Origin: Porticoccus sp.
GTDB taxonomy: Bacteria; Pseudomonadota; Gammaproteobacteria; Pseudomonadales; Porticoccaceae
Length of the DNA stretch: 62,642 nucleotides
Direction of reading: 5' to 3'
Assembly (NCBI GenBank): GCA_002707685.1
Contig: PANQ01000002.1
Coordinates: 54,145 to 116,786, forward strand
Part shown: piece after piece, positions 37,466 to 46,958 of the stretch
How positions within the stretch are numbered: position 1 is the first letter of the stretch
Layout: each line of letters opens with the position of its first letter
Program-made: the position numbers and the translations under genes
The notes under the pieces: generated by a model
Seen by the model: the letters and a program-made list of their open reading frames with translations, nothing else
What the model was told of the DNA's origin: nothing
Database searches by the model: none

Positions 37466-38137
37466 GTGACCGAACAATTATCACTCTGGAGTCTGATTGC
37501 CGATGCTTCCCTGCTGGTGCAATTTGTCATGGCGCTGTTATTTTTTGCTTCGATCATCTCCTGGGTAATGATCATCCAACGGGGGCTATACCTGAGAAAT
37601 GCGGGGATTAATCTGCGCAAATTCGAGGATAATTTCTGGTCCGGGGTAGACCTTAATCAGCTCTATACGGATATTGGTGGCAGAGGTGCCGCTGAAGGTC
37701 TGGCGAGTGTATTCCGTGCCGGCTTCCGCGAGTTCAATCGACTGGCCCAGCAGGCTAATGTAGATGCGGATACGGTCATTGAAGGCACCGAACGGTCCAT
37801 GCGAATTGCCCTGTCCCGGGAGGAGGAGCGACTCAATCGGAATTTACCCTTCCTGGCCAGCGTTGCGTCGGTGAGTCCCTACATCGGTTTGTTTGGCACG
37901 GTATGGGGGATCATGAACTCCTTTCGCGGGCTGGCAACAGTGCAGCAGGCCACCCTGGCTACGGTTGCGCCGGGTATCTCTGAGGCCTTGATCGCCACCG
38001 CCATGGGCTTGTTTGCCGCGATTCCGGCGGTGCTGGCCTACAATCGCTATTCAGCGTCGGCGGATAGTATCTACAGCGGCTATCAAACCTTTGCCGAGGA
38101 GTTCTCCAGTATTCTGCACCGCCGGGTACACGGTTAA
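37466..38137 (+). CDS. tolQ: Tol-Pal system proton channel subunit TolQ
   Basis: A 223-residue inner-membrane protein with three helices (about 14-36, 128-150, 168-190), homologous to ExbB/MotA. With TolR it turns proton flow into movement of TolA during cell division. It starts at GTG 37466 after AGGAGTTACCTG. The VASVSPYIGLFGTVWGIMNSF block is typical. It overlaps tolR by one base (TAATG). Confidence 0.97.
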   Translation: MTEQLSLWSLIADASLLVQFVMALLFFASIISWVMIIQRGLYLRNAGINLRKFEDNFWSGVDLNQLYTDIGGRGAAEGLASVFRAGFREFNRLAQQANVDADTVIEGTERSMRIALSREEERLNRNLPFLASVASVSPYIGLFGTVWGIMNSFRGLATVQQATLATVAPGISEALIATAMGLFAAIPAVLAYNRYSASADSIYSGYQTFAEEFSSILHRRVHG

Positions 38138-38574
38138 TGACTATCAGGACTCCCAAGCATAAAAGACGGCTGGTGGCTGAGATCAATGTGGTGCCCTACA
38201 TTGATGTGATGCTGGTATTGCTGATTGTCTTTATGGTGACAGCCCCCATGTTGATGCAGGGGGTCAAGGTGGAGCTGCCACAGGCCCCGTCCGCACCGCT
38301 TGACGACAAGGATCTGGAACCCCTCATTGTCTCTGTGAAGGCCGATGGGACTTACTATCTGGACCTCGGCAACGGCAAGAATATTGAAGAGCCGCTCACC
38401 TCTATTATTGAAAAAGTGCAGAAGGTGATGGGTGTGCAGCCGAAGACGCCCGTGCTGGTCTGGGGTGATGCAAAAGTGGATTATGGCACGGTGGTCGGGT
38501 TGATGAGTGAACTGCAGAATGCCGGTGCGCCCTCTGTCGGGCTGGTTACCGAGCCGCCACCGGGGAAAAACTAG
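38137..38574 (+). CDS. tolR: Tol-Pal system proton channel subunit TolR
   Basis: A 145-residue protein with a single membrane helix carrying the proton-binding Asp in VVPYIDVMLVLLIVFMVTAP (about residues 17-36), then a periplasmic domain. It is an ExbD/MotB homologue. Overlap with tolQ and a 5-bp gap to tolA show one operon. Confidence 0.97.
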   Translation: MTIRTPKHKRRLVAEINVVPYIDVMLVLLIVFMVTAPMLMQGVKVELPQAPSAPLDDKDLEPLIVSVKADGTYYLDLGNGKNIEEPLTSIIEKVQKVMGVQPKTPVLVWGDAKVDYGTVVGLMSELQNAGAPSVGLVTEPPPGKN

Positions 38575-38579
38575 CTACC

Positions 38580-39299
38580 GTGTTCTCCGGCAAAGTCTCT
38601 TCGTTTACCGTTGCCGTTTTGGTGAGCCTGCTGTTGCATGCTTTCATCGTGGCGCTGATGGTAGTGCATTGGGAGCCAGAGAGGAAACAACGAAAAATTA
38701 CTCAGCCGAAATATGTTCAGGCAACGTTGCTCAAGCTGGAAGAAAAAGCCAAACCAAAACCCAAGCCCCCGGTGCCTAAAGCGGCTCCCAAGCCGGCTCC
38801 CAAACCGACCCCGAAACCGGCTCCTAAGCCCAAGCCCAAACCAGCGCCGAAGCCGACGCCAAAACCGGAACCCAAACCCGCGCCAAAACCGGAACCGAAA
38901 CCAGAGCCCAAGCCGCAAATAGATAAGCAGCAACTTGAACAGGCACTGGCCAGTGCCCTGGCCGAGGAAGAGGCATTTTTGGCGGCCGCGAACGATGAGG
39001 AGTTGGCCAGCAGTTACGCGGATTACATTTTTGAGCGTCTGGCCGCCAACTGGAATCGTCCACTCAATTCCCGTCGCGATATGGAGGTTGAGTTGCTGGT
39101 GCAACTGTTGCCCAATGGGCAGGTAGTTCGTGTTGATATTGTCAGATCCAGCGGTAATGAGGCGTTTGATCGTTCTGCCGTACAGGCGGTGCTTAAAGTG
39201 GACAGGTTCGAAAAATTGCAGGAACTACCAACGAAGGTGTTCGAGACGTATTTTCGTAAATTGCCATTAATTTTCAGACCAGATGATTTGAGGTTATAA
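38580..39299 (+). CDS. tolA: Tol-Pal system envelope-spanning protein TolA
   Basis: A 239-residue protein, much shorter than E. coli TolA (421). The membrane helix is about residues 11-29. Domain II, normally a long Ala/Lys/Glu helix, is here a proline-lysine repeat (about residues 56-117) plus a short helix. The C-terminal domain has the TonB-like pattern ([37 protein letters not shown]). GTG 38580 is the only start near the tolR stop. The Pro-Lys region resembles TonB and is probably a stiff extended rod. Confidence 0.93.
   Translation: MFSGKVSSFTVAVLVSLLLHAFIVALMVVHWEPERKQRKITQPKYVQATLLKLEEKAKPKPKPPVPKAAPKPAPKPTPKPAPKPKPKPAPKPTPKPEPKPAPKPEPKPEPKPQIDKQQLEQALASALAEEEAFLAAANDEELASSYADYIFERLAANWNRPLNSRRDMEVELLVQLLPNGQVVRVDIVRSSGNEAFDRSAVQAVLKVDRFEKLQELPTKVFETYFRKLPLIFRPDDLRL
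38752..38923 (+). repeat. Lys-Pro repeat region of tolA
   Basis: A run of KPxPKP units (with A, T, E or K between) encoded by nearly repeating CCNAAACC-type codons. Such tracts change length easily by slippage, so this region may vary between strains. Confidence 0.8.
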
Positions 39300-39302
39300 A
39301 CA

Positions 39303-40589
39303 GTGAGGAAAACCGGGTTTCTACTAAGTTTGTGCGTGTTTATGACGTGCTGGCTACCGTCAGCATTTGCTGAATTCACCATCGAAATTACCCAGGGCGT
39401 TGACAATCCGACCCGTATCGCCATTTCACCGATGACGCTCGGCGGTCGGGCGCTGCCTGAAGATATCAGTAACATCGTTTCAGCGGACCTGGATCGCAGT
39501 GGCCTGTTCAATTCGATACCCCGGCAAAACATGTTGTCATTTCCCGCTCGTGAGAATGACGTCTACTTGCGTGACTGGCGGGTTCTCGGTGCAGAATATC
39601 TGGTGGTTGGCGATGTGACCGATCAGGGGGGCAGTTACAAGGTGACGTTCAGCCTGATGGAGGTGGCTGGAGGACGCAAGCTGTTTACCAAGGCGGTGGA
39701 TGGAAAAGCTGCACAGTTGCGAGATATCGCCCACCACATCAGCGATCAGGTGTATGAAACTATCACCGGCATCCCCGGTGCTTTCTCTACCCGCATTGCC
39801 TACGTGAGTGCTATTCCCAAGAACGGAAAAATGTCATTTCGCCTGATGGTCTCTGATGCGGATGGTGCCAGAGAACGTTTGCTGTTGGCATCAGACGAGC
39901 CGATTATGTCGCCGGCATGGTCCCCGGATGCCAAGGAGTTGGTGTATGTCTCTTTTGAAACAGGTCGGCCGGCCATATTCCGTCAAAATCTTGCCACGGC
40001 TGCCCGTGAGCAGTTGACCAACTTCCGGGGGCTCAACGGCGCACCCTCCTGGTCACCCGATGGTCGAAAACTGGCTCTGGTCTTATCAAAAGACGGAAAT
40101 CCCGAACTTTATACGCTTGATTTGATGACGCGAAAATTTACGCGCGTGACCACGCACTTTGCGATTGATACTGAACCAAACTGGACTCCGGACGGAAAAT
40201 CGCTAATTTTTACCTCAGATAGGGGCGGAGCGCCACAAATTTATAAGTTAACCATTGCCAGCGGGCAGGTAGAACGCTTAACCTTCGCAGGGTCGTACAA
40301 TGCCAGACCAAGACTTGCTCCTGATGGGCGCACTTTAGTTATGGTGCACCGCGATAAAGGCGATTTTCATATCGCTTCACAGGACCTGGTTACGGGCGAC
40401 CTGAGAGTTTTAACACAAACGTATCTGGATGAATCCCCTACAGTTGCCCCGAATGGTGCTATGTTGATTTACGCAACCAAACAAGGCAGCAAGGGAGTAC
40501 TGGCAGCTGTTTCGCTGGACGCGGGTGTGAAATTTTTACTGCCAGCAACTGTCGGCGATGTCCGAGAGCCTGCCTGGTCACCAAAATAA
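39303..40589 (+). CDS. tolB: Tol-Pal system beta-propeller protein TolB
   Basis: A 428-residue periplasmic protein with a signal peptide (about 1-22, ending PSAFAE). The N-terminal domain ([16 protein letters not shown]) is followed by a six-bladed propeller of repeated units such as [24 protein letters not shown] and [24 protein letters not shown]. It binds Pal and TolA. GTG 39303 lies 3 bp after the tolA stop. Confidence 0.97.
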   Translation: MRKTGFLLSLCVFMTCWLPSAFAEFTIEITQGVDNPTRIAISPMTLGGRALPEDISNIVSADLDRSGLFNSIPRQNMLSFPARENDVYLRDWRVLGAEYLVVGDVTDQGGSYKVTFSLMEVAGGRKLFTKAVDGKAAQLRDIAHHISDQVYETITGIPGAFSTRIAYVSAIPKNGKMSFRLMVSDADGARERLLLASDEPIMSPAWSPDAKELVYVSFETGRPAIFRQNLATAAREQLTNFRGLNGAPSWSPDGRKLALVLSKDGNPELYTLDLMTRKFTRVTTHFAIDTEPNWTPDGKSLIFTSDRGGAPQIYKLTIASGQVERLTFAGSYNARPRLAPDGRTLVMVHRDKGDFHIASQDLVTGDLRVLTQTYLDESPTVAPNGAMLIYATKQGSKGVLAAVSLDAGVKFLLPATVGDVREPAWSPK

Positions 40590-40620
40590 ACAAGCTACAT
40601 TTTAGTTACAGGAGAATAAA

Positions 40621-41130
40621 ATGAAAAATCAACTGCTCAAGTATGGCGCTTTAATTACCGTTGTGATGGCGCTGTTATCGGGCTGTTCCTCGACCGGTAC
40701 AGATACAACAGATACAGCGAGTGCCGGCACGTCAGTACCAAGCAGTCAGGTGTCTACAGGTTCGGTATCAACTGACGGCGTTACTGCTACGACATTGGGT
40801 ACCGATACTGCTGTGCCACGGGTATTCTACTTCGAGTTTGATCGCGCGGTCCTCAATGCCGAATCTACCGCTGCGTTGCGCCTCCATGCAGAATGGTTGC
40901 GTGGCAATCCGGTCAATGTTCGTCTGGAAGGCCATGCTGACGAGCGTGGAACCCGCGAATACAACATGGCGCTGGGTGAGCGTCGCGCCAATGCCGTTCG
41001 CGATTTCCTTATTTCAGAGGGTGTGAATGGCAATCTGCTGGAAGTGATCAGCTATGGTGAGGAAAGCCCCGCTTCCCTGGATAGCAATGAAACTGCCTGG
41101 GCGTTGAATCGTCGCGTAGAAATGAAGTAA
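40621..41130 (+). CDS. pal: Peptidoglycan-associated lipoprotein Pal
   Basis: A 169-residue outer-membrane lipoprotein with lipobox LLSGC (Cys22), a Ser/Thr-rich linker (about 23-60) and an OmpA-like domain holding the peptidoglycan-binding motif RLEGHADERGTREYNMALGERRANAV. It ties the outer membrane to the wall and to TolB. AGGAGAATAAA precedes ATG 40621. Confidence 0.97.
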   Translation: MKNQLLKYGALITVVMALLSGCSSTGTDTTDTASAGTSVPSSQVSTGSVSTDGVTATTLGTDTAVPRVFYFEFDRAVLNAESTAALRLHAEWLRGNPVNVRLEGHADERGTREYNMALGERRANAVRDFLISEGVNGNLLEVISYGEESPASLDSNETAWALNRRVEMK

Positions 41131-41240
41131 TCGCGCTTCAGGCGCTGTTGCTGTTTTTTGCAAACGTCCGGTGTCCAACCACCGGACGTATTGTCTTTCT
41201 TGGGTAGCGTTTTCCCGTGCCATCGGTAGAGGATATCCCC

Positions 41241-42020
41241 ATGCGTGTGACTGCAGTAGGTATTATTCTTTTCTCTTTCCTGCCCATTGTTGGTTTTGCC
41301 GCTGCACCCGTCTCTGAACTGGGTGGCCAGCCCCAAGCTACCTCTCCCAGAGTTGCCCCTGTTCCACCTACTGAACCTGCTCAGACACCCACCTTTAATG
41401 GGGGAGCTCAATATCAGATGCAAATGTTGCAGGAAGAAGTTCGTACTCTTCGGGGTATGGTGGAAGAATTGAGCCACGAAATCCGTCAGTTAAAGTCCCG
41501 TCAGCTGGATGACTATATGGACCTTGATCGGCGGCTCAGTGCTATTGCAGCCGGTGACTCGTCGGTGACCCCCACCCCAAATCGGGCTGATGGCCCTTCA
41601 GCTGAGAGCCCCTCTGCTAACAGTCCCGTTGCCGAAAGTGTCAATTCCGGCACGGATGAAGCAAAGCACTACAGCAATGCCTATGACCAGTTAAAAGCGG
41701 GCAAGACTGAAGATGCCATTGCCCTTTTTAAAAAACATCTCACCGATTATCCAGATGGCAAGCTGGTGGCCAACGCGCATTACTGGCTGGGTGAAATTTA
41801 TCTGCTACAAAACGATCTCGATGCTGCCCGTCAGGCTTTCTCTGCCGTGGTAGAGCAGTATCCAGCAAACCGTAAGGCCTCTGACGCCGCCTTCAAACTC
41901 GGCCAGGTGTATTTCCTTATAGGTGATAAAGCGAAGGCCAAATCCCTGCTGGAAGCCTCCGCTGCGGGCAATGATAACGCCGCAACCCTGGCAAAACGCT
42001 ACCTGGATCAACACTTTTAA
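41241..42020 (+). CDS. cpoB: Cell division coordinator CpoB (YbgF)
   Basis: A 259-residue periplasmic protein. ATG 41241 behind GAGGATAT gives a signal peptide (MRVTAVGIILFSFLPIVGFA); the open frame from 41217 is not used. A trimerising coiled coil (about 55-105) is followed by a variable linker and three TPR units (from about residue 140: AKHYSNAYDQLKAGKTEDAIALFKKHL). CpoB links PBP1B activity with Tol during constriction. It is the last gene of the tol-pal group. Confidence 0.95.
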   Translation: MRVTAVGIILFSFLPIVGFAAAPVSELGGQPQATSPRVAPVPPTEPAQTPTFNGGAQYQMQMLQEEVRTLRGMVEELSHEIRQLKSRQLDDYMDLDRRLSAIAAGDSSVTPTPNRADGPSAESPSANSPVAESVNSGTDEAKHYSNAYDQLKAGKTEDAIALFKKHLTDYPDGKLVANAHYWLGEIYLLQNDLDAARQAFSAVVEQYPANRKASDAAFKLGQVYFLIGDKAKAKSLLEASAAGNDNAATLAKRYLDQHF

Positions 42021-42086
42021 TCGGATGGCCTCCTGATTTTACAAATGTCGGTTAAACTGCGGCATTGATGACATGCAGTACCTCCC

Positions 42087-42737
42087 ATGAACCCAACGTC
42101 TGTTCGCATTACTGAAATTTTCTATTCTCTCCAGGGCGAGTCGTCCACGGTTGGCCTGCCGACGGTTTTTGTGCGACTGACCGGTTGTCCGTTGCGTTGT
42201 CATTACTGTGACACGGAATATGCTTTCTACGGTGGCGAGCGTCGCTCAATCGAGCAAATTCTGGAAGAGGTGAGTACTTTTAAAGCTTCGCGGGTGTGTG
42301 TCACCGGGGGCGAACCGTTGGCCCAGAAGTCCTGCCTGTCTCTGTTGACAGCGCTTTGTGATAAGGGTTACCAGGTGAGTCTGGAAACAGCGGGTGCTTT
42401 ATCTATCGCTGAAGTGGACCCTCGAGTGACCAAGGTGGTGGACCTGAAAACCCCTGCCTCTGGTGAGGTGAATCGCAACCTGTATGAAAATATTGCTTAC
42501 CTGAAACCCTCCGACCAGATTAAGTTTGTAATCTGTGACAGGCGGGACTACGAATGGGCCCGGATGAAGCTCGACGAGTTAAGTCTGCCGGGCTGTGTCA
42601 CTGACATCCTGTTTTCTCCGAGTTTCGGCCAGCAAGATGCCACTGAGCTGGCAGAGTGGGTGCTGAACGACAGGTTGCCGGTCAGGTTTCAGCTTCAATT
42701 GCATAAGTTGTTGTGGAAAGATGCCCCGGGACACTGA
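42087..42737 (+). CDS. queE: 7-carboxy-7-deazaguanine synthase QueE
   Basis: A 216-residue radical SAM enzyme that makes the deazaguanine ring of queuosine. The cluster motif CPLRCHYCDTEYAFYGG (CxxxCxxC, about residues 31-47) binds the 4Fe-4S cluster. FYSLQGESSTVGLPTVFVRLTGC is the family N-terminus. queC starts directly after the stop, so the two consecutive-pathway genes form an operon. Confidence 0.96.
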   Translation: MNPTSVRITEIFYSLQGESSTVGLPTVFVRLTGCPLRCHYCDTEYAFYGGERRSIEQILEEVSTFKASRVCVTGGEPLAQKSCLSLLTALCDKGYQVSLETAGALSIAEVDPRVTKVVDLKTPASGEVNRNLYENIAYLKPSDQIKFVICDRRDYEWARMKLDELSLPGCVTDILFSPSFGQQDATELAEWVLNDRLPVRFQLQLHKLLWKDAPGH

Positions 42738-43430
42738 ATGACTGTGAACGAAAATAACAGAGCCGTCGTGCTGGTATCCGGCGGACTGGACTCAACGACG
42801 GTACTGGCGCTGGCAAAAAGTCAGGGGTACAGCTGCTATACCCTGAGCTTTGATTATGGACAACGGGCTCAGGCAGAACTGGCCGCCGCCCGGCGCTGTT
42901 CTGAACAGCTGGGTGCCGAGGAACACAAGGTTATTAAACTGGATCTGAGGGCCATTGGTGGCTCTGCCCTGACTGATGACCGAATTGATGTGCCCGAGGA
43001 GCAGACCAGCGGCATTCCCGTGACTTATGTGCCAGCCCGCAATACGGTATTTCTCTCCATTGCATTGGGTTGGGCAGAGGTGCTTGGGGCGCAGGATATT
43101 TTTATCGGGGTCAACGCGGTGGATTATTCCGGTTATCCAGACTGTCGTCCCGACTACATCGAAGCCTTTGAAAAAATGGCTAATCTCGCCACCAAATCAG
43201 GGATTGAAGGGCATTACCTGCGAATCAACAAACCGCTGATTAATCTCACCAAAGCAGAAATTATCCTTCAGGGCACGTTGGCGGGTGTTGATTATGCAGA
43301 AACGGTCTCCTGCTATCAGGCGAACGAGCGAGGTTTTGCCTGTGGCCGATGCGATAGTTGCCGGTTGAGAATATCGGGATTTCAGGACGCCGGGTTGCCA
43401 GATCCTACCCGTTATATCGGTACAGAATAA
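42738..43430 (+). CDS. queC: 7-cyano-7-deazaguanine synthase QueC
   Basis: A 230-residue ATP-dependent enzyme turning CDG into preQ0. The PP-loop is [16 protein letters not shown] (about residues 11-26). The zinc-binding cysteines are in [21 protein letters not shown] near the C-terminus. It directly abuts queE with no intergenic base. Confidence 0.97.
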   Translation: MTVNENNRAVVLVSGGLDSTTVLALAKSQGYSCYTLSFDYGQRAQAELAAARRCSEQLGAEEHKVIKLDLRAIGGSALTDDRIDVPEEQTSGIPVTYVPARNTVFLSIALGWAEVLGAQDIFIGVNAVDYSGYPDCRPDYIEAFEKMANLATKSGIEGHYLRINKPLINLTKAEIILQGTLAGVDYAETVSCYQANERGFACGRCDSCRLRISGFQDAGLPDPTRYIGTE

Positions 43431-43434
43431 ACAC

Positions 43435-43462
43435 TTGATTTTTGACTCCCCATAAGTAAGAT
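43435..43462 (+). promoter_or_regulatory. Promoter of tRNA-Lys
   Basis: TTGATT (43435-43440), a 16-bp spacer and TAAGAT (43457-43462), followed by a GC-rich discriminator (GCGCC) and the tRNA 16 bp on. The GC-rich discriminator fits growth-rate control of stable RNA. Confidence 0.55.
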
Positions 43463-43477
43463 ATGCGCCTCTTCTGA

Positions 43478-43553
43478 GGGTCGTTAGCTCAGTTGGTAGA
43501 GCAGTTGGCTTTTAACCAATTGGTCGCTGGTTCGAATCCAGCACGACCCACCA
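43478..43553 (+). tRNA. tRNA-Lys(TTT)
   Basis: A 76-nt tRNA with encoded CCA. The acceptor stem is GGGTCGT/ACGACCC, the anticodon loop CTTTTAA, reading AAA/AAG, and the T-loop TTCGAATC. A terminator lies 12 bp after the 3' end. Confidence 0.97.
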
Positions 43554-43564
43554 AATTCAGAAAT

Positions 43565-43588
43565 GCCGGGCTTGTCCCGGCTTTTTTG
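43565..43588 (+). terminator. Terminator after tRNA-Lys (copy A)
   Basis: GCCGGG-CTTGT-CCCGGC (43565-43581) and a T-run. The same hairpin recurs at 43912-43935. Confidence 0.85.
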
Positions 43589-43721
43589 TGTTTGCCTGTT
43601 GCTGGATGAGAACAGAGGTTCGAGCCGAGCGGCGTAAGCCGTGAGACAGCGCCACCGTCGGTGGCGTCCCGTAGGGCGAGCGCAAGGCGCGAGTAATCCA
43701 GCACGACCCACCAAATAAATA

Positions 43722-43750
43722 AAAAGGCCACCCTACTGGGGTGGCCTTTT
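43722..43750. terminator. Terminator after tRNA-tail copy B
   Basis: AAAAGGCCACCC (43722-43733) pairs with GGGTGGCCTTTT (43739-43750). It is symmetrical, so it could act on both strands. Confidence 0.8.
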
Positions 43751-43911
43751 TATTTGTAGGCGATTTGTTGTGCACTCGTTCGTTAAAGCGTGGTTCGACA
43801 AACTCCGTCAGGAGTTTGAGCCGAGCGGCCACAGGCCGCGAAACCCCTAGGGGTGAAAACAGTGACAAACTGTTTTGAGTCAATCCAGCATGACCCACTA
43901 AATTCAGAAAT

Positions 43912-43935
43912 GCCGGGCTTGTCCCGGCTTTTTTT
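43912..43935 (+). terminator. Terminator after tRNA-tail copy C
   Basis: An exact copy of the hairpin after tRNA-Lys (GCCGGG-CTTGT-CCCGGC) with a longer T-run. Confidence 0.75.
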
Positions 43936-44170
43936 GTCTGTGCGTAGGGTAGCGAATAGCCGTGCTTGAACCGCGCGCAATACCGGCCATAGCCAATCTC
44001 GGGTGGCGGAGTGGTGATGTTGCATTATTTTAAGCGGGCCTGCGGATTCGGGTCGTGAACGGCGGTTGTTTGTCAGGGTCAAAGTGATCAGACACACTCA
44101 GTCAAATTGGCAACAGAGGGATCCAGTATCTATGGTAAAATTCTTGCGTAGTACTTAATTTCGGTTTTTT

Positions 44171-45244
44171 ATGAAAGATCCAAAACTCCATATTGCCAGC
44201 GATTCTGATCACCGTGAGGTGGTCGAACAGTACTTGGGTAAACTGCATGAAGAGCCTCGCTACACGCCCGAGCAAGAGGCCGCATATCGGACTTCGATCA
44301 AGCGGCTGTTGAAAGAGCGCAATGCAGTTATCGTGGCACACTACTACACAGATCCGGTCATTCAGTCTTTAGCCGAAGAGACGGGTGGGCTGGTCTCGGA
44401 CTCTCTGGAAATGGCCCGCTTTGGCCATGATCACCCGGCTTCCACTCTGATCGTGGCCGGTGTCAGGTTTATGGGTGAAACTGCGAAAATTCTGAATCCG
44501 GAAAAAACGGTATTGATGCCTACACTGGAGGCCACCTGTTCTCTGGATATCGGCTGTCCTGCGGATGATTTCCGTGTTTTCTGCGACAAAAACCCAGACC
44601 GCACCGTGGTGGTCTACGCAAACACCTCGGCGGAGGTAAAGGCGCGTGCGGACTGGGTGGTGACGTCCAGCATTGCCCTGGATGTGGTGGATTACCTGGA
44701 CAGCTGTGGTGAGAAGGTTCTCTGGGCACCCGACAAGTATCTGGGCAGCTACGTGCAGAAAAAAACCGGTGCGGACATGCTGTTGTGGAATGGCAGTTGT
44801 ATTGTCCATGAGGAGTTCAAGGCCCGGGGGGTGCTCAGTATCAAACAGCTCTACCCCGATGCGGCTATTCTGGTTCACCCTGAATCCCCGGAGGCCATGG
44901 TGGCCATTGCCGATGTGGTGGGATCCACTTCACAGCTGATTGAGGCTGCCAGGATCCTGCCCAACCAGCAGATGATTGTTGCCACGGATAGCGGTATTTT
45001 TTACAAGATGCAGCAGGCGGCGCCGGATAAAGAATTGATTATTGCGCCCACTGCCGGTGAGGGAGCCACCTGCCGTAGTTGTGCCCATTGTCCCTGGATG
45101 GCAATGAATCATCTGGAGAATCTGATGGAGTCCCTTGAGCGCGGCACCAACGAGATTCATGTGGATTCAGCGGTTGGCCGGCGCGCAATGGTGTCGCTGC
45201 GGCGGATGCTGGCCTTTCGCGAGCAGCAGTTGGCCGAGTCGTAA
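44171..45244 (+). CDS. nadA: Quinolinate synthase NadA
   Basis: A 357-residue 4Fe-4S enzyme that joins iminoaspartate and dihydroxyacetone phosphate into quinolinate for NAD synthesis. Conserved stretches are [30 protein letters not shown], and the C-terminal [18 protein letters not shown] with cluster cysteines. Length is near that of E. coli NadA (347). The upstream region holds the hairpin array, so its promoter is probably in the AT-rich 100 bp before the start. Confidence 0.97.
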   Translation: MKDPKLHIASDSDHREVVEQYLGKLHEEPRYTPEQEAAYRTSIKRLLKERNAVIVAHYYTDPVIQSLAEETGGLVSDSLEMARFGHDHPASTLIVAGVRFMGETAKILNPEKTVLMPTLEATCSLDIGCPADDFRVFCDKNPDRTVVVYANTSAEVKARADWVVTSSIALDVVDYLDSCGEKVLWAPDKYLGSYVQKKTGADMLLWNGSCIVHEEFKARGVLSIKQLYPDAAILVHPESPEAMVAIADVVGSTSQLIEAARILPNQQMIVATDSGIFYKMQQAAPDKELIIAPTAGEGATCRSCAHCPWMAMNHLENLMESLERGTNEIHVDSAVGRRAMVSLRRMLAFREQQLAES

Positions 45245-45289
45245 CCCCCTGCAGCGCCGGGCAGACTGCCTGATTTGCGGCTGCCAAGC

Positions 45290-46723
45290 CTAGAAGTTTT
45301 CCATCTTTTCCTGCAAATCGGCCAGATCTCTCAGCTGCTGGTCAATAATGGCTGTCTCCTGATAATCGTGGACCAGCAGTTTTCTGGCATAACCCAGTTG
45401 TTCCCTGGCCTTGTCAAATACTCCGTTGAGAATAAAATATTGTGCGCGAGCCTTGTGTACTCCAGCGATATCGCCCGCCAGGCCACTGACTTCCGCCAAC
45501 TGAAACCAGACATAGGGTCGATCGGGGTAGCGTTGGGCCAGCTCTTCAAGTACTTTTTCAGATTCGGTGAACTGGTTGGCCTTCAGGTAAACTTCGGCCA
45601 GCATCATCCTGAGCGCATAGCTTTTCGAGTTGTGGCGCAAAAGATTTTGCGCTTTCTCGATGGCCGAAATATATTTCCCTTCCCGGCGGTCAATTTCGAT
45701 ATCAGCCAGCAGGTAAGTGAGTCTGTCGGGCGAAGAGGCGATTAATTGATTCAGGTTTTCCCTGGCGTCATTAAAGTTAGCCAGCCCCATGTGAGCCAAA
45801 ACCAGGCCGTAACGAGAGGCATCCTTGTTGAGGCTATCGCCTTCCAGTTCGCTGTTGAAGCGGTTGAGCGATGCCGCCGCATTTTTTTCGATGGCAATCA
45901 GCGCTCGGGCACGCATCAGGTGATATTCAATATTATCGGGATAATGTTTTAACGGAAATTGACTGACGCGGTTTTTGGCGTCTGCAACGCGGTTTTCCGT
46001 TAGTGGGTGAGTGAGCAGAAATTCTGGCGGTTTGCTGCCGGTGTAGCGGGTTGCCCGCAGCATTTGCTCGAACATGGCGGGGACCCCTTTCGGATCCATG
46101 CCGGCGGCGTAAATTGTCTGGATGCCGAGTCGATCGGCTTCTTGTTCATTTTGACGGCTGTATCGCATGGCACTTTCCATGCTGTGCGCCTGGCTGGCGG
46201 TCATAGCGGCCATCCCGGCATCGCCGCCCACGGTGGCGGCTATCACAAGACTGGCCAGCATAGCAGCCATCGTGGTGGTTGCGTTCTTACGCTGTTGTTC
46301 GACCCGTCGGGCAAAATGCCGTTGGCTGAGGTGAGCCAGCTCATGTGCCAGTACGGAGGCAATCTGGTGTTCAGTCTTGGCGTAGCGGAATAATCCCGTG
46401 TGCACGCCAATAACACCACCAGGAACTGCGAAGGCGTTCATCGATGGATTATTGATCGTCACCAGTGACAGGCGGTGATCTTTTAATTCGCTGTGGGCGG
46501 CGAGTTGGTAGAGTAGCTCCTCCAGGTAATCATAGAGCTGGGGATCGTTGTATTCGGAGATCCTGCTGCGGTAGGCTCGCAGCCAGGCCTGCCCGAGTTC
46601 AAATTCCTGTTGCTGTGAGATAATGGCCGAGGCAGTGTCGCCCAGGGCTGGCAGTTCAATATTTGCGCTGTGTGCTGGTGCGGTCAGCAGCGCGGTCAGT
46701 ATTAGCCGGTTCAGAAAAAACAT
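45290..46723 (-). CDS. bepA: M48 family metalloprotease with TPR domain, BepA-like
   Basis: A 477-residue exported protease. The signal peptide is at residues 1-19 (MFFLNRLILTALLTAPAHS). The zinc site is HELAHLSQRH (about 127-136), with the second glutamate in ENEQEADRLGIQTI-like sequence (QNEQEADRLG). TPR repeats fill the C-terminal 200 residues. BepA (YfgC) helps assemble or degrade LptD and other outer-membrane proteins. An upstream ATG at 46756 is open but neither start has a clear ribosome binding site; I prefer the one that starts the signal peptide. Confidence 0.88.
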   Translation of the reverse strand: MFFLNRLILTALLTAPAHSANIELPALGDTASAIISQQQEFELGQAWLRAYRSRISEYNDPQLYDYLEELLYQLAAHSELKDHRLSLVTINNPSMNAFAVPGGVIGVHTGLFRYAKTEHQIASVLAHELAHLSQRHFARRVEQQRKNATTTMAAMLASLVIAATVGGDAGMAAMTASQAHSMESAMRYSRQNEQEADRLGIQTIYAAGMDPKGVPAMFEQMLRATRYTGSKPPEFLLTHPLTENRVADAKNRVSQFPLKHYPDNIEYHLMRARALIAIEKNAAASLNRFNSELEGDSLNKDASRYGLVLAHMGLANFNDARENLNQLIASSPDRLTYLLADIEIDRREGKYISAIEKAQNLLRHNSKSYALRMMLAEVYLKANQFTESEKVLEELAQRYPDRPYVWFQLAEVSGLAGDIAGVHKARAQYFILNGVFDKAREQLGYARKLLVHDYQETAIIDQQLRDLADLQEKMENF

Positions 46724-46958
46724 GATGGAGCGTATGTGCACTGCTTGAATATCCATTAATACGTGAAAGTGATGCGTGTGAGAGTGACAATTTCTCTGGA
46801 TAGTAACGTAACTCTATGACCTAATTCATGCGGATTCGTGCGTTTTCATCTGAAAAAACCAACCACATCGCAGATGTTTCACCAGTCCTTGATGCTCTGG
46901 TAATGATTTCGTAATCTGAATTTTGTAATTTTTTAATTGCCCCGACAGGAAAAATGCT

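Larger units (their letters stand above)
43593..43937 (+). repeat. Array of short hairpins and duplicated tRNA-Lys 3' ends
   Basis: The tRNA tail AATCCAGCACGACCCACCA is found again at 43695-43713 and, with two changes, at 43882-43900. The third copy also keeps the AAATTCAGAAATGCCGGG terminator block. In front of each extra tail lies a chain of perfect small hairpins: CGGC-GTAA-GCCG, GCCACC-GTC-GGTGGC and GCGC-AAG-GCGC in the first; CAAACTCC-GTCA-GGAGTTTG, GCGGCC-ACA-GGCCGC, CCCCTAGGGG and AAAACAGT-GACAA-ACTGTTTT in the second. Both chains share GAGCCGAGCGGC. No protein gene is supported here. Confidence 0.7.

Noticed and set aside
43593-43937. Possible CRISPR array
   Set aside because: The repeats are few, unequal and unevenly spaced, and they derive from a tRNA tail; no cas genes are near.
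43484-44097. Several minus-strand frames of 76-113 residues behind tRNA-Lys
   Set aside because: They read through the tRNA, terminators and hairpin repeats and share repeated peptide pieces only because the DNA is duplicated.
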